NCBI RefSeq assembly: GCF_028640845.1
Contig: NC_080546.1
Coordinates: 79,121,757 to 79,185,756 of the forward strand
Direction: 5' to 3'
Source of the DNA: Ahaetulla prasina
Taxonomy: Eukaryota > Chordata > Lepidosauria > Squamata > Colubridae
Length of the DNA stretch: 64,000 nt
Shown: positions 21,275 through 32,273 of the stretch, in pieces
How the letters are laid out: each line of letters starts with the position of its first letter
Position numbering within the stretch: the first letter of the stretch is position 1
The notes under the pieces: generated by a model
What the model saw: the letters and a program-made list of their open reading frames with translations, nothing else
Database searches by the model: none
Told to the model about the DNA's origin: nothing
Position numbers and translations under genes: made by a program

Positions 21275-22025
21275 AGGGTACAATAAATAAATCCAATTTG
21301 CAGATTATGTAGTTTACCTAATGCAGGAATTTTCTATTATAAAAGATGCTATAAGATCCTTTAAATCCCTGCTGAGGGAATGGCCATTGTTTCATTTTAT
21401 ATATGTGTGTGTGTATGTGTGTGTGTGTGTTTCCTTTGTTTTTCTACTTTTTCTAGTTCAAACATTGTCAGATATTAAAAAGAAACAATTAGTGTTCATG
21501 GCAGGAGGTCTTGAAATACGTGGATTGTTTAAAGAAAGCTCGTGCTAGCATTACATCTTGTTTTTCAGCAAGCTACATACGGTACAGTAGAGGCACAGCT
21601 AACCATGTTTCAAATGCCTCCTGCTTTTCCTGGCTGTTAAAGGTCATGACAGAGATGGCATGGAGAATTTATCAGCCTGGAGAATTTCCCTTCACCACAT
21701 GGGTCTCCAGTAATGGCAGGGATCATGTGAGTTACACAGTTTGAATCCATGGATCTAAAATCTTTTCCTGCACGCAGACCACCTAAAAAGAAAGCAACAG
21801 ATTTAATATGGGGTTTTTGCAACCCAGAACCGATACTTCCTGTAAAAATAATAATGGGGCCACTGTCGGTCAGATGAGTTGAACAACTGAGCTTCACACA
21901 AGGAGCGTATCTGATATACAATGCATCTGTCAGGGCTAGTTTATAGCTGATGGCAAAGTTGGCAAACAGGTGATGGACGATAGGATTGCTGATAAATATT
22001 TATAAGGATTCTTATATTTCCTAGA
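21275..22025. other. No recognised feature; (TG)n tract
   Basis: A TGTGTGTGTATGTGTGTG tract lies at about 21402-21430. The remainder may be unique. I looked for splice-flanked open frames and found none I would call an exon. Confidence 0.4.
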
Positions 22026-22028
22026 AAG

Positions 22029-22352
22029 TTAGCACCCAATCTCTCCTAGAAGAATGAAATATTTTGAGAAATATTAAAAAGGCAGAATATTATATTTCCC
22101 TTTCTTGGAAAGCAGTCCCCACTTTTCTTAATAGCCTCAGCAGGACTGGGCCAGCCTATCTACAAGACAAAAGACCTTCATCTCCAGGGTGATGGGATTA
22201 AGACATCATAGGGCCATTTAGCAGAAGACACAGAGTTCACCCCATTGCACAATTTCCTAAAGTCATTGCATCAGCAGTCCAAACTTCAACCAATCTTAGC
22301 TCAGACAAATATAACCCCTAAATGGAACTGAACCAGATGGATATTTCTTCCA
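22029..22352 (+). mobile_element. LTR-like dispersed repeat (TAGAAAGTTAGCACCC family), short copy
   Basis: Begins TAGAAAGTTAGCACCCAATC and ends GGATATTTCTTCCAACA, matching both ends of 40733-42800 net of insertions. It includes CCAATCTTAGCTCAGAC. The middle, including the TATA region, is missing. TG...CA-type ends and the TATA box in the other copy suggest an LTR, but no coding part is attached. Confidence 0.6.
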
Positions 22353-22373
22353 ACAATTGTATACTGTAGTATC

Positions 22374-22600
22374 CAATAGTGGGATTCAAATCCCGGTGCT
22401 ACTGGTTCACTATCGGAGGCACGCAGGTGCGTGAAGGCACTTTGCAAACGCACGGGCATACGCAGGCACTTTGCAAGCAGATTTTGCAAGCGTGCATGCA
22501 CAGAGTGTTTTTGATGATGTCTGGGCAGGTGGGCAGAGCCTCCCGCCGCTGTTATTACTGGTTCACCCAAACCGGGGCGAATGGGAGCAACCCACCACTG
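22374..22600. mobile_element. hAT element, 227 bp
   Basis: Ends CAATAGTGGGATTCAAAT and AGCAACCCACCACTG, with exact 8-bp duplications GTAGTATC (22366-22373 and 22601-22608). The core has a CACTTTGCAA repeat in tandem. Confidence 0.93.
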
Positions 22601-22608
22601 GTAGTATC

Positions 22609-23740
22609 TATAATAACTGAACACATTCAAAACCGTAGAAATGGTGGTAGACTTTAGGAGAAACCCTTCCATACTTCCACCTCTCACAATACTTGACAAC
22701 ACAGTATCAACAGTAGAAACCTTCAAATTTCTAGGTTCTATCATATCGCAAGATCTAAAATGGACAGCTAACATCAAAAACATCATTAAAAAAGGACAAC
22801 AAAGAATGTTCTTTCTGCGCCAACTCAGTAAGCTCAAACTGCCCAAGGAGCTGCTGATTCAGTTCTACAGAGGAATTATTGAGTCTGTCATTTGCACCTC
22901 TATAACTGTCTGGTTCGGTTCTGCAACCCAACAAGAAAAACACAGACTTCAGAGGATAATTAGAACTGCAGAAAAAATAATTGCTACCAACCTGCCTTCC
23001 ATTGAGGACCTGTATACTGCACGAATCAAGAAGAGGGCCGTGAAAATATTTGCAGATCCCTCGCATCCTGGACATAAACTGTTTCAACTCCTACCCTCAA
23101 AACGACGCTATAGAGCACTGCACACCAGAACAACTAGACACAAGAACAGTTTTTTCCCGAAGGCCATCACTCTGCTAAACAAATAATTCCATCAACACTG
23201 TCAGACTATTTACTGAATCTGCACTACTATTAATCGTCTCATTGTTCCCATCACCAATCTCTTTCCACTTATGACTGTATGACTATAACTTGTTGCTGGC
23301 AATCCTTATGATTTATATTTATATATATTTTTTTATTTACATTTATATCCCGCCCTTCTCCGAAGACTCAGGGCGGCTTACAGTGTATAAGGCAATAGTC
23401 TCATTCTATTTGCATATTTACAAAGTCAACTTATTGCCCCCCCAACAATCTGGGTCCTCATTTTACCTACCTTATAAAGGATGGAAGGCTGAGTCAACCT
23501 TGGGCCGGGCTTGAACCTGCAGTAATTGCAGGCTGCTGTGTTCTAATAACAGGCTTCTTACCAGCCTGAGCTACCACAATTGACCATCAATTGTGTTGTA
23601 AATGTTGTACCTTGATGAACGTATCTTTTCTTTTATGTACACTGAGAGCATATGCACCAAGACAAATTCCTTGTGTGTCCAATCACACTTGGCCAATAAA
23701 ATTCTATTCTATTCTATTCTAAATATACTTAAATATACTT
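22609..23740 (+). pseudogene. L2/CR1-group LINE family B, RT C-terminal half
   Basis: The frame 22641-23186 (181 aa) is intact and reads MVVDFRRNP, KFLGSIISQDLKWTANI, KKGQQRMFFLRQLSKLKLPK, ITVWFGSATQQEKHRLQRII and KNSFFPKAITLLN. This is the thumb and C-terminal region of L2/Rex-type vertebrate LINEs. The catalytic YADD region and endonuclease are lost by 5' truncation. The 3'UTR ends TTGGCCAATAAAATTCTATTCTA, so the polyadenylation-like AATAAA leads straight into the ATTCT array. A SINE (23333-23578) is inserted in the 3'UTR. Confidence 0.9.
23333..23578 (-). mobile_element. tRNA-derived SINE with CCCGCCCTTCTCCGAAG tail
   Basis: On the minus strand the tRNA-like head (GAGCTCA-type region, GCAATTACTGCAGG) is followed by AAAATGAGGACCCAGATTG and GTAAGCCGCCCTGAGTCTTC. 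The tail GAAGGGCGGGATATAAATG resembles the 3' stem of the L2-like LINEs in this window, suggesting L2-type machinery. Same family at 1, 27181 and 29976. Confidence 0.88.
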
Positions 23741-24714
23741 AAATATACAGGACTCTTTCTCAGCCCAACTCAATTCACAAGGTTGTTGTTGTGAGGTAAA
23801 TAAGAGGAGGAAGGTGGGTTGGCTATGTTTGCCATCTTGAGTTATTTATAAAAATAACAAAAGCTGGAAATGAATGAATGAATGAATGAATGAATGAATG
23901 AATGAATGAATATAGAAGGAAAAAGAAGAGGACACATATTTCCATAAAATTGGCAACAATAATTTAGGTTTAATTTTGGCTGCTGTAACAATTAAAGCTG
24001 TATAGTTATTAAAGGAACAAGCAGCAGATATATTTGAATGAAGACATTTAAAACACAATTGCCGAATTTTAGGAGTGATCCTATGGCTCTTAGAGCTCAG
24101 CTAAGTTTACAGGGAGGATTTTTGTGGGTGTACACGAATCAATTTTCTTCCCTCATTTTTTTGCATTCCCCCTCAATGCCAACACTAGAAATGTTGTGTT
24201 TTTTTCAAAAGCTTCTTCAAGTCCTCATTTTGTTTTTGGTCCCTTGCTTTTGGTTCGTTACTGTTCATGTTCTGTGATCTTGAACTGTTGGAGTATACTT
24301 GCTCACTGATACTTTAAGAGCAGATGAACAGCCGGAAGTGTGAGCACAGCCTTTGCTGATACTGATTGTTATAGTTAATAATCATAGTTTGCGATAGTTA
24401 ACAATCTTACAGGAAGTCTGAGTAGAATTGTATGCATTGCAGATACCAAATGCATCGCATCACAGTGTTTGTTTTCTGCTTTAATCTTTGGTTGATTTAC
24501 GCTCTGCCGTCTTTGCCACAACTGATATAAACACCCAAGGAAAAGGTCCTTTAAAGAGATAGAGGTTTTCAGTTGGAACTTGTGACACAAATCAAAAGCA
24601 GCTGGTAGAAAAGTGGCTTGAGAGAGATTCATCTTCTAAAAAATACCAGCAACACATTCCTGAAAGCAAGGAGCAGAACCTAAATGCGGTAGAAATAACT
24701 GGGCCATGGCCTGT
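23741..24714. other. Anonymous sequence with (GAAT)n
   Basis: A (GAAT)n tract of about 11 copies lies at 23866-23910. The remainder to 24714 shows no recognised element. The 85-codon frame 24375-24632 is unsupported. Confidence 0.45.
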
Positions 24715-25105
24715 TTCAAACCGGGCGGCATGAGAGATGGGCAAGCGTGCACGAGCGGTGAGCCCTTGCACTCACGTGCAAAGCTCCACTCACATGAGTG
24801 GAGGACACTTGTGCTCGCGCGCACAGCTCCACTCATGTGAATGGAGTGCGCTCACATGCGAAGCTGCGTTCACACAAACGAAGCTTCGTGTGTGAATGCA
24901 AGTGTCCACCGCCGCTTGTGTGAGTGGAGCTTCGTGTGCGAGCTTAAGCGCCCTCCGCTCATGTGAGAAGCTCCATTCGCCAGGTGGAGGGCACGCATGC
25001 ATGCTACTCACACCAATGGAGCTGTGCGTGCACATGAGCCTGCCACACACGCGCCCATAGTCCCTGCACAGGGCCAGGCCGCCAAGGCAAAAAGGTTGGG
25101 GACCA
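24715..25105. mobile_element. hAT-like remnant built of CACATGAGTGGA dyads
   Basis: The right end AAGGTTGGGGACCACT resembles hAT terminal repeats (as at 47111). The interior is made of degenerate 25-45-bp units containing self-complementary CTCCACTCACATGAGTGGAG and GCGTGCAC/GTGCACGC motifs. The left terminus is not clear. Confidence 0.5.
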
Positions 25106-25257
25106 CTAAAACAGCCAATGACCATCATTAGAATTTCATGCTTGTCAGTTCAGTAATTGTAATCCTTAGCCCTGAGTTCAGGCTTTCGTGCCAGAATATG
25201 TGCCTGCATGGAAAGTAAAACAAAATATTTGTGTCCCTTTGTTGCTACAAACACTTT

Positions 25258-25345
25258 TAAATAGAATGGAATGGAATGGAATAGAATAGAATAGAATAGA
25301 ATAGAATAGAATAGAATAGAATAGAATAGAATAGAACAGAATAGA
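25258..25345. repeat. (AATAG)n microsatellite at LINE tail
   Basis: Begins with AATGG units, then AATAG units. It directly abuts the 3' end of the minus-strand LINE family B. Confidence 0.95.
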
Positions 25346-25998
25346 ATAGCATTTTTTATTGACCAAGTGTGTTTGGAGACACAAGGAATTTGTCTTTGGT
25401 GCATATGCTCTCAGTGTACATAAAAGAAAAGATACCTTCATCAAGAATCATAAGGTACAACTCCTAATGATAGTCATAGGGTACAAATAAGCAATCAGGA
25501 AACAATATCAATATAAATCGTAAGGATACAAGCAACAAAGTTACAGTCATACAGTCCTAAGTGGAAGGAGATGGGTGGTGGGAACAATGAGAAGATTAAT
25601 AGTAGTGCAGATTCAGTAAATAGTCTGATAGTGTTGAGGGAATTATTTGTTTAGCAGAATAATGGCGTTCAGGAAAAAACTGTCCTTGTGTCTAGTTGTT
25701 CTGGTGTGCAGTACTTTATAGCGTCATTTGGAGGGTAGGAATTGAAACAGTTTATGTCCAGGATGTGAGGGATCTGTAAATATTTTCACAGTCCTCTTTT
25801 TGACTCGTGCAGTATACAGGTCCTCAGTGGAAGGCAGGTTGGTAGCCATTTTTTTTTTCTGCAGTTCTAATTATCCTCTGAAGTCTGTGTTTTTCTTGTT
25901 GGGTTGCAGAACCAAACCAGACAGTTATAGAGGTACAGATGACAGACTCAATAATTCCTCCATAGAACTGGATCAACAGCTCCTTGTGCCATTTGGTC
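25346..25998 (-). pseudogene. LINE family B 3' end
   Basis: The minus-strand frame 25824-26078 reads ELLIQFYGGIIESVICTS and ITVWFGSATQQEKHRLQRII, as in 22609-23740. The 3'UTR is colinear with that copy. It is 5'-truncated, with a frameshift before the rest of the C-terminus. Confidence 0.88.
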
Positions 25999-26714
25999 TT
26001 TTGATAAAAATGTTGATAAATATTATTTTGATAAATAAATATTGACAATGATTCTAACATCGTCTGAGTAAAATGCACCTGCAGACTCAGAAATGTTCTA
26101 AAAGGAGGTTTTAAAAGAGACTTTTGAGGATCTCAAAGGGTTTCCACTGCCACGTGGATAAGAGGCTTCGACTGATCCTTTACTTCCATGAGGACAGAAT
26201 GTGGCCACAGTTTCCATCCAAATTTCACCTGTCGGTGGAGCCTCTTTATCCATACGATAAACTGCAATGCAGTAATCCTCGATTTAAGACCACAATTGAG
26301 CTCCACATTTCTGTTGCTAAGTGAAACATTTGTTAAGGGACTTTTTGCCCCATTTTATGACTTTTCTTGCCACTGTTGTGTTCGAAGATATGTCCGTCTG
26401 GGTTCAGTTCCAAGCGGGGAAGAAAGACACTGGAAACATGGAAAGTGCTTGGAAAGATGGTTTAATGGTGGACAGGATCACATGGTTTTGAAGTCCTGGG
26501 CAAAAAAGCACATGGGTGAGAGAGGGAGAGAGAGATTTATACCTTCTGTTGGGCTTTGAATTTGAGCTTGTATTCTGATTGGTTGACAGACTCCCATGTG
26601 GACATGCAGGGGTAACTTTGTAGGTTGTCCTTTGAGTCCCAAGTTTGGTTGAATCTTGTGATGTCATCTCCCCAGGTGCCATGGGGTGAGTTCTGCTGTT
26701 AGATGGGTAGAGGG

Positions 26715-28320
26715 CAGGGGTGAAATCTAAATTTTTTTGCTACCTATTCTGTGGGTGTGGCTTGGTGGGTGGGTGTGTCTTATGACTGAGTGGGCGTGGC
26801 CAACTCAATGTCACTCACAGCCATGCCCACTCAGTCACGACCCCCCCACCAAGCCACGCCCACAGAACCAGTAGGGAAAAAAATTAATTATCTGTTCTGT
26901 CTTTTCCCTTTTTGCGAGATGCCTGCAACTGCAGCCTCTCTGCCTGCTTGCCACCCACTCGCCACCTGTTCTCTCTTCACCTTGGGTTGGGGCCCGGGGC
27001 CCAGGGATGCGCCATTCCCCTAGGCCCCGGAGCCGCCACCTGCCTCAACAGGGTCGGGGAATGCACCATTCCCCAACTCCGGCCTTTCTTCGGAGCTGCT
27101 GCCCACTCACCGCCCGCTCGCTGCCTGCTCGCCCTTCACCTTTGGTCAGGGGCTGGGGCCCAGGGACACCCGTGGTGTGGCTCAGGCTGTAAGAAGCCAG
27201 TTATTAAAACACAGCTGCCTGCAATTACTGCAGGTTCTAGTCCCACAGGTCCAAGGTTGACTCAGCCTTCCATCCTTTATAAGTAGGTAAAATGAGGACC
27301 CAGATTGTTGGGGGGGCAATAAGTTGACTTTGTAAATATACAAATAGAATGAGACTATTGCCTTACACACTGTAAGCCGCCCTGAGTCTTCGGAGAAGGG
27401 CGGGATATAAATGTAAAAACAAAACAAAACAAAAAACCATTCCCTGAGGCCCTGGAGTCACCCCCTGCTTGCCGCCTCCTCAACCGGGTCGGGGAATGCA
27501 CCATTCCCCAACACCAGCGTTGTCCTGGAGCGGCCACCCGCTCTTCCTTCACCACGCGGCATATACTTACTTTCCTCCAGGGGCTGGCTGCCAGGAAAGG
27601 CAAACATCCAAAAGTTATCGGAGTTGCTCTCCTTGAATATGCCACCTTGTTCTATGCGCAGGCTGTGCAAGCGCACACCCAACCTGCCGCTAATAAATAA
27701 ATGAAATAAACTGTGTGCGCTTGCGCAGCCGGTGCATGGAACAAGCAGCAATGGCGGCAGCATATTCAAGGAGAGGGACTCTAACTTTTGGACACTTGCC
27801 TTTCCTGGCAGCCAGCCGCTGGAAGAAAGTAAGTATACGCTGCGTGGCAAAGGAAGAGCGGGCGGTGGCTCTGGGACAAGGCTGGTGTCGGGGAATGGTG
27901 CATTCCCCGACCCGGTTGAGGCAGGCGGCGAGCAGGGGGTGACTCCTGGGTCTCAGGGGAATGAGATATCCCTGGGCCCTGACCAAAGGCGAAGGCCAAA
28001 CAGGCGGCGAGTGGGCAGCAAGTGGGCGAAGGAAGAGCAGGCAGCAGCTCCGGAGAAAGGCCAGAGTCGGGGAATGGTGCATTCCCTGACCCAGTTGGGG
28101 CAGGCGGTAACTCCGGGGTGTTGGGGAATGGGCCCCGGACCCTGACCTAAGAGCGAGCAGGTGGCAAGCTGCCTTCCCGGTGTTGCGAAGGCTGGACTGC
28201 GGGCCGTGGACTGGTTCGGGGGCGTGGCCAGCCAGCGATTGCTACCGGATCGGCGAACCAGAACCAATCTCTGCTACCTACTCGCCCGATCCGGTCCGAT
28301 CCGGTAGCATTTCACCCCTG
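26715..28320. mobile_element. hAT element, 1.6 kb, GC-rich
   Basis: Ends CAGGGGTGAAATCTAAAT and TAGCATTTCACCCCTG with exact duplications GTAGAGGG (26707-26714, 28321-28328). The interior is GC-rich and carries the palindrome GGGGAATGCACCATTCCCC or its GTGC form four times. A SINE is inserted at 27181-27437. Several 100-codon GC-driven frames here are not convincing proteins. Confidence 0.92.
27181..27437 (+). mobile_element. tRNA-derived SINE with GGGCGGGATATAAAT tail
   Basis: Same family as 23333-23578. The order is CTGCAATTACTGCAGG, CAAGGTTGACTCAGCC, AATGAGGACCCAGATTG, GCCGCCCTGAGTCTTCGG, then an AAAACAAAACAAAAC tail. Confidence 0.9.
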
Positions 28321-28826
28321 GTAGAGGGCTAATCTTACCTTTGTTGGATCTTGGGTGAGGGCATTTGCTTATGAATAGACCTGGCTATCTCTTTATCTCT
28401 TAAGTGCTGACATCTGCTGTGGGCAATTGAGGATGGTGGGGGCTATTAAGAGTGAGTCTGCTTCCTGCCTAAAAAACATGTTTCTCCATTTATCATCCAG
28501 GGAAATATAATAGTCTGTCTTTTTAATGTTTCCTAGAAACATTAGGAAAGGGATGGGTGCTAACTTCCTACGGTTTGTAAGAGAATCACTGACATTGTTA
28601 AGTTAATAACACGGTTGTTAAATGAATCTGGATTCCCCATTGACTTTGCTGGTCAGATGGTCGCAAAAGCTGATCACGTGACCCCAGGACACTTTTAACA
28701 GTCGTAAATATGAACCGGTTGCCCTATGACCGAATTTTGATCACATGACCGTAGAGATGCTGCAATGGTCATAAGTGTGAAAAACGATCCTAGGTCCCCT
28801 CTTTCAGTGACGTTGTAACTTCGAAC

Positions 28827-29101
28827 CAGAGGTGGGTTTCAGCAGGTTCTGACCAGTTCTGGAGAACCGGTAGCAGAAATTTTGAGTAGTTCGAAGAACC
28901 GGTAGTAAACATTCTGATTGGCTCCGCCCCCATCTATTCTCTGCCTCCCAAGTCTCAGCTGTTTGGGAGGAAATGGGGATTTTGCAGTATCCTTCCCCTG
29001 GATTGTGGTGGGAATGGAGATTTTACAGTATTCTTCCCCTGCCACGCCTACCAAGCTACACCCACAGAACCGGTAGTAAAAAAATTTGAAAGCCACCACT
29101 G
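28827..29101. mobile_element. hAT MITE
   Basis: Starts CAGAGGTGGGTTTCAGC and ends TTGAAAGCCACCACTG. Flanks CTTCGAAC (28819-28826) and CGTCGAAC (29102-29109) differ at one base. The interior has GGATACTGCAAAATC-type inverted blocks. Confidence 0.92.
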
Positions 29102-29149
29102 CGTCGAACGGTCACTAAATGAACTGTTGTAAGTCGGGGACTATCTGTA

Positions 29150-29536
29150 TTGGACAAGGAAGGTCTCAGTTAATCAAGTAATCCACTTCAGATAGGAGAT
29201 GTTTATTGTGGAAACGCTTGTTCATTCCTGAAGAATAGAAGGAGTTGGTGATTGAGGCAGAACCACTACTGGCTAGGAACGTTCACGCAGAAAGTTATCC
29301 TATGGTGACAATGAAACTTTTGTTATCCAAACTGGCATACCTTCTTTGTGGGGTTTTCATGCCGGAAGCGAAAACTACACATGTAATTGCTCAGGGAGTT
29401 CCTTCTGAGCTTCCTGCTTTGGCGATCGTAGCAATCACATCACATAGTCTGACTCGAGCTCCCAAAACTATACAACGCCAGGAAATGTGATCACATCGTG
29501 GACAATCTTGAAAACCTTTACAGGTAGAATGAGGTC

Positions 29537-29616
<80 letters not shown>
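29150..29616. repeat. Anonymous sequence followed by (TTTC)n
   Basis: About 380 bp without recognised features, then roughly 20 copies of TTTC at 29533-29616 abutting the tail of a minus-strand LINE. Confidence 0.8.
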
Positions 29617-30710
29617 TTATTTTTATTTATTTATTTTGTCAATTATATATAAGGTAACAGGGAAAAGTATAAGCATAATTTGGATACATGAAAAGAATAA
29701 GTAAAAAGGAATATTAGGACAGGGACGGTAGGCACGCAGGTGCACTTATTCAGGCCCCTTACAGATCTCTTAGGAATGGGGTGAGGTCAACAGTAGACAG
29801 TCTAAGGTTAAAGTTTTGGGGATTTGGGGAAGAAACTACAGAGTCAAGTAGTGCATTCCAGGCATTGACCACTCTGTTACTGAAGTCATATTTGAAGGCA
29901 ATTGAGTTTGGAGCGGTTTACCTTAAGTTTGTATCTATTATTTGCTTGTGTATTGTTGTGGTTTTTTGTTTTGTTTTTTGAATATATATCCCGCCCTTCT
30001 CCGAAGACTCAGGGCGGCTTACAATGTTAAGCAATAGTCTTCATCCCTTGTATATTATATACAAAGTCAACTTTTATTGCCCCCAACAATCTGGGTCCTC
30101 ATTTTACCTACCTTATAAAGGATGGAAGACTGAGTCAACCTTGGGCCTGGTGAGACTTGAACTTGCCGTAATTGCAAGCAGCTGTGTTAATAACAGACTT
30201 ACTTAGTCTGTTGAGCCACCAGAGGCCCTGGTTGAAGCTGAAGTAGTCACTGACAGGTAGGACCTTGTGGTAGATAATGTTATGCACTATGCTTAGGTCA
30301 GACTGAAGTCGGCATAGTTCTAAATTGTCTAAGCCCAAAATTTGGAGTCTGGTGGCATAAGGTATTTTATTGCAGGTAGAGGAGTGGAGGACTCTATCTC
30401 TGGACTCTTTCTATTGTATTTATGTCTGATATGCAGTGCGGGTTCCAGACAAATGAGCTGTATTCAAGAATTGGTCTAGCAAATGTTTTGTATGCTCTAG
30501 TTAGTAGTACAATATTACCAGAGAAGAAGCTACACAAGATTAGGTTAACAACTCCTAGTGCCTTTTTGGCAATGTTGTTACAGTGGGTTATGCACTTAGA
30601 TCTTTAGAAATGAATACTCCAAGGTCCTTGACAGATTGAGGGTCATCTATGAGGTCATGTCCATCTAATTTGTATTTTATGTTTTGATATTTTTTTTCCC
30701 AATGTGCAAG
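29617..30710 (-). pseudogene. LINE family C, 3' portion, split by a SINE
   Basis: On the minus strand it is colinear with 47165-47790 and 51236-51912. The 3'UTR contains GGGACGGTAGGCACGC (plus-strand form). Coding traces include the region of ARPILEY-type and FQTNELYSRIGLANV (antisense) sequence. Frames are broken throughout. Confidence 0.82.
29976..30228 (-). mobile_element. tRNA-derived SINE inside LINE family C
   Basis: CCCGCCCTTCTCCGAAGACT through AACTTGCCGTAATTGC. It interrupts the LINE between GTATTGTTGTGG and GGTTGAAGCTGAAGTAGTC, which are contiguous in the 33003 and 51236 copies. Confidence 0.88.
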
Positions 30711-30715
30711 ACAGA

Positions 30716-30985
30716 TTAACAGAGTTGGAAGGGATCTTGTAGGTCGTCTAGTCCAACCCCACACCCAAGCAGGAGACCTTACACCATTTCTGACAGATGG
30801 CAGTCCAATCTCTTCTTGAAAGCCTCCAGTGATGAAGCTCCCACAACTTCCGAAGGCAACTTCTGTAGCATGGGTTGATTGTTCTCACTGTCAGAAAAGT
30901 CCTCCTTATTTCTAGGTTGAATTTCTCCTGGATCAGTTTCTTTGTTATTCCTTGTCTGGCCTTTGGGTGCTTTGGAAAATAGCTT
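30716..30985 (-). pseudogene. CR1 3' end
   Basis: AACAGAGTTGGAAGGGATCTTG and GGTCGTCTAGTCCAACCCC are the CR1 3' terminus on the minus strand. It runs to GGGTGCTTTGGAAAATAGC, matching LFSKAPE codons. Degenerate. Confidence 0.85.
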
Positions 30986-30999
30986 AGTGGTAGCTTAGT

Positions 31000-31242
31000 T
31001 TAGTGAAGAGAACGGCGATTCAGTCTATGCATGGGCAGAAAGTAACAACAGCAACTGAACAATAAAATGCCACAAAAAAAAAAAAAGAACTGGCAGACCA
31101 AAGCAGCCATCTGCAGACAGATCCATGCTGGATCAAGATCTGTTCCTGCAGATTGAACTGGGACATAACTTTCAGCTGTACTCCCTTCCAATCTGTTCAT
31201 GCCTGCAGGTACAAATAGATGTCTAAATCCATCCTTTGGATT
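31000..31242. other. No recognised feature
   Basis: A short stretch with an A12 run; perhaps unique. Confidence 0.35.
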
Positions 31243-31458
31243 TCGTCGCGAGCTTAAAACACACTTATTCATTTGTGCAGGACTGGATTAGTTTTTACAT
31301 TTATATTGGTTTTAAATGGGTTTTTATTATTTATATTGCTTTTTAATTCGGCTTTGTAGAATAAGTTTTTTAAATGTGGCTTTAGTGTGTATTTATATGT
31401 CTTTTACTTGCCTGTGAACCGCCCTGAGTCCCTCGGGAGATAGGGCGGTATATAAATG

Positions 31459-31539
<81 letters not shown>

Positions 31540-31545
31540 TCCATA
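31243..31545 (+). mobile_element. L2-like LINE 3' tail with (AAT)n
   Basis: CGTCGCGAGCTTAAAACACAC is the end of the coding region seen at 8040. The 3'UTR, CCCTGAGTCCCTCGGGAGATAGGGCGGTATATAAAT stem and an (AAT)n array of about 27 copies (31461-31540) follow. Confidence 0.9.
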
Positions 31546-31852
31546 TATTCATTTATTTATTAATCAATGAATTAATAAAATTTATTATTATATAATAAAT
31601 TAAATTGCTAAATTAATCAATTTATTAATCAAATGTACAGGGCCAACCACTTCATGTGGGTTGACTCTCAATGCAACAAAATTTCCTGAAACCGTTATAT
31701 AAAATTGCCTTCAAAACCATTAAAAAATATAAAAGGAGAACCAAAACAGGAAAAGAAATAACCCCCACTCTCAAAAAAAAATATCTACTGGATCTGGTGG
31801 AACAGAGAGAGACAAAATTGGGAAGAAATCTCAAATATAACAGCCCTCTACT
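31546..31852. other. AT-rich stretch, possible old element
   Basis: Repeated TTTATTAATCAA motifs followed by AAAACCATTAAAAAATATAAAAGG. No assignment. Confidence 0.35.
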
Positions 31853-31860
31853 GTGTAAGG

Positions 31861-32240
31861 CAGTGGTCCTCAAACTTTTTAAACAGTGGGCCAATTCACG
31901 GTCCCTCAGGCTGTTGTGGGGGGGGGCAGACCAGCTGGGTGGGCATGGCTAGGTCATGTGACTAGGTGGGTGTGGCAGTTTAACAGTCCATTAAACAATG
32001 CAGACAAATTAAACTTTAATTTGTTTTGCTCCTGGGGGTGTTTTATTTGCTTTTGTTTGCATGTTGCTCTTTTGGTTGACTTTTCTTTTTACTAGATCGT
32101 TTTTTCAGTTGTTTAGGAGTCTAGTGGTCCACTTCAGGAAACTCAGTTTTGCAGCAATTCTTCTCAGCCTTAAGGAGCTTGAGAAATCTCTCTCTCTCTC
32201 TCTTTCTCTTTCTCTTTCTCTCTCTCTCTCTTTCTTTCTC

Positions 32241-32273
<33 letters not shown>

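Larger units (their letters stand above)
26379..28572 (-). mobile_element. LTR-like repeat, split by a 1.6-kb hAT
   Basis: On the minus strand it starts GTAGGAAGTTAGCACCC and ends ATATCTTCGAACA. Both parts are colinear with 40733-42800. The net length is about 590 bp. It sits in the CTTGCCAC(A)GTTGTTAAGTG segment of a Tigger-like MITE; the flanks TGTTG and GTTTG are only a rough duplication. Confidence 0.65.
26268..29149. mobile_element. Tigger-like MITE, disrupted by a multi-layer nest
   Basis: The left part (AGTAATCCTCGATTTAAGACC to CTTTTCTTGCCACTGTTG, 26268-26378) and right part (TAAGAGAATCACTGACATTG to GTCGGGGACTATCTGTA, 28578-29149) make one element of the TACAGGTAGTCCTCGACTTA family. 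An LTR-like repeat and a hAT element (28827-29101) are inserted. I infer a TA target and Tigger/pogo affinity from the end sequence only. Confidence 0.7.

Noticed and set aside
21637..21921. Possible conserved exon (94-codon minus frame)
   Set aside because: No domain, no splice-consistent boundaries and no repeat or homologue that I recognise; left as anonymous sequence.
26912..28145. Several 120-137-codon GC-rich frames on both strands
   Set aside because: Overlapping frames on both strands inside a non-autonomous hAT with inverted blocks; typical GC-driven open frames.
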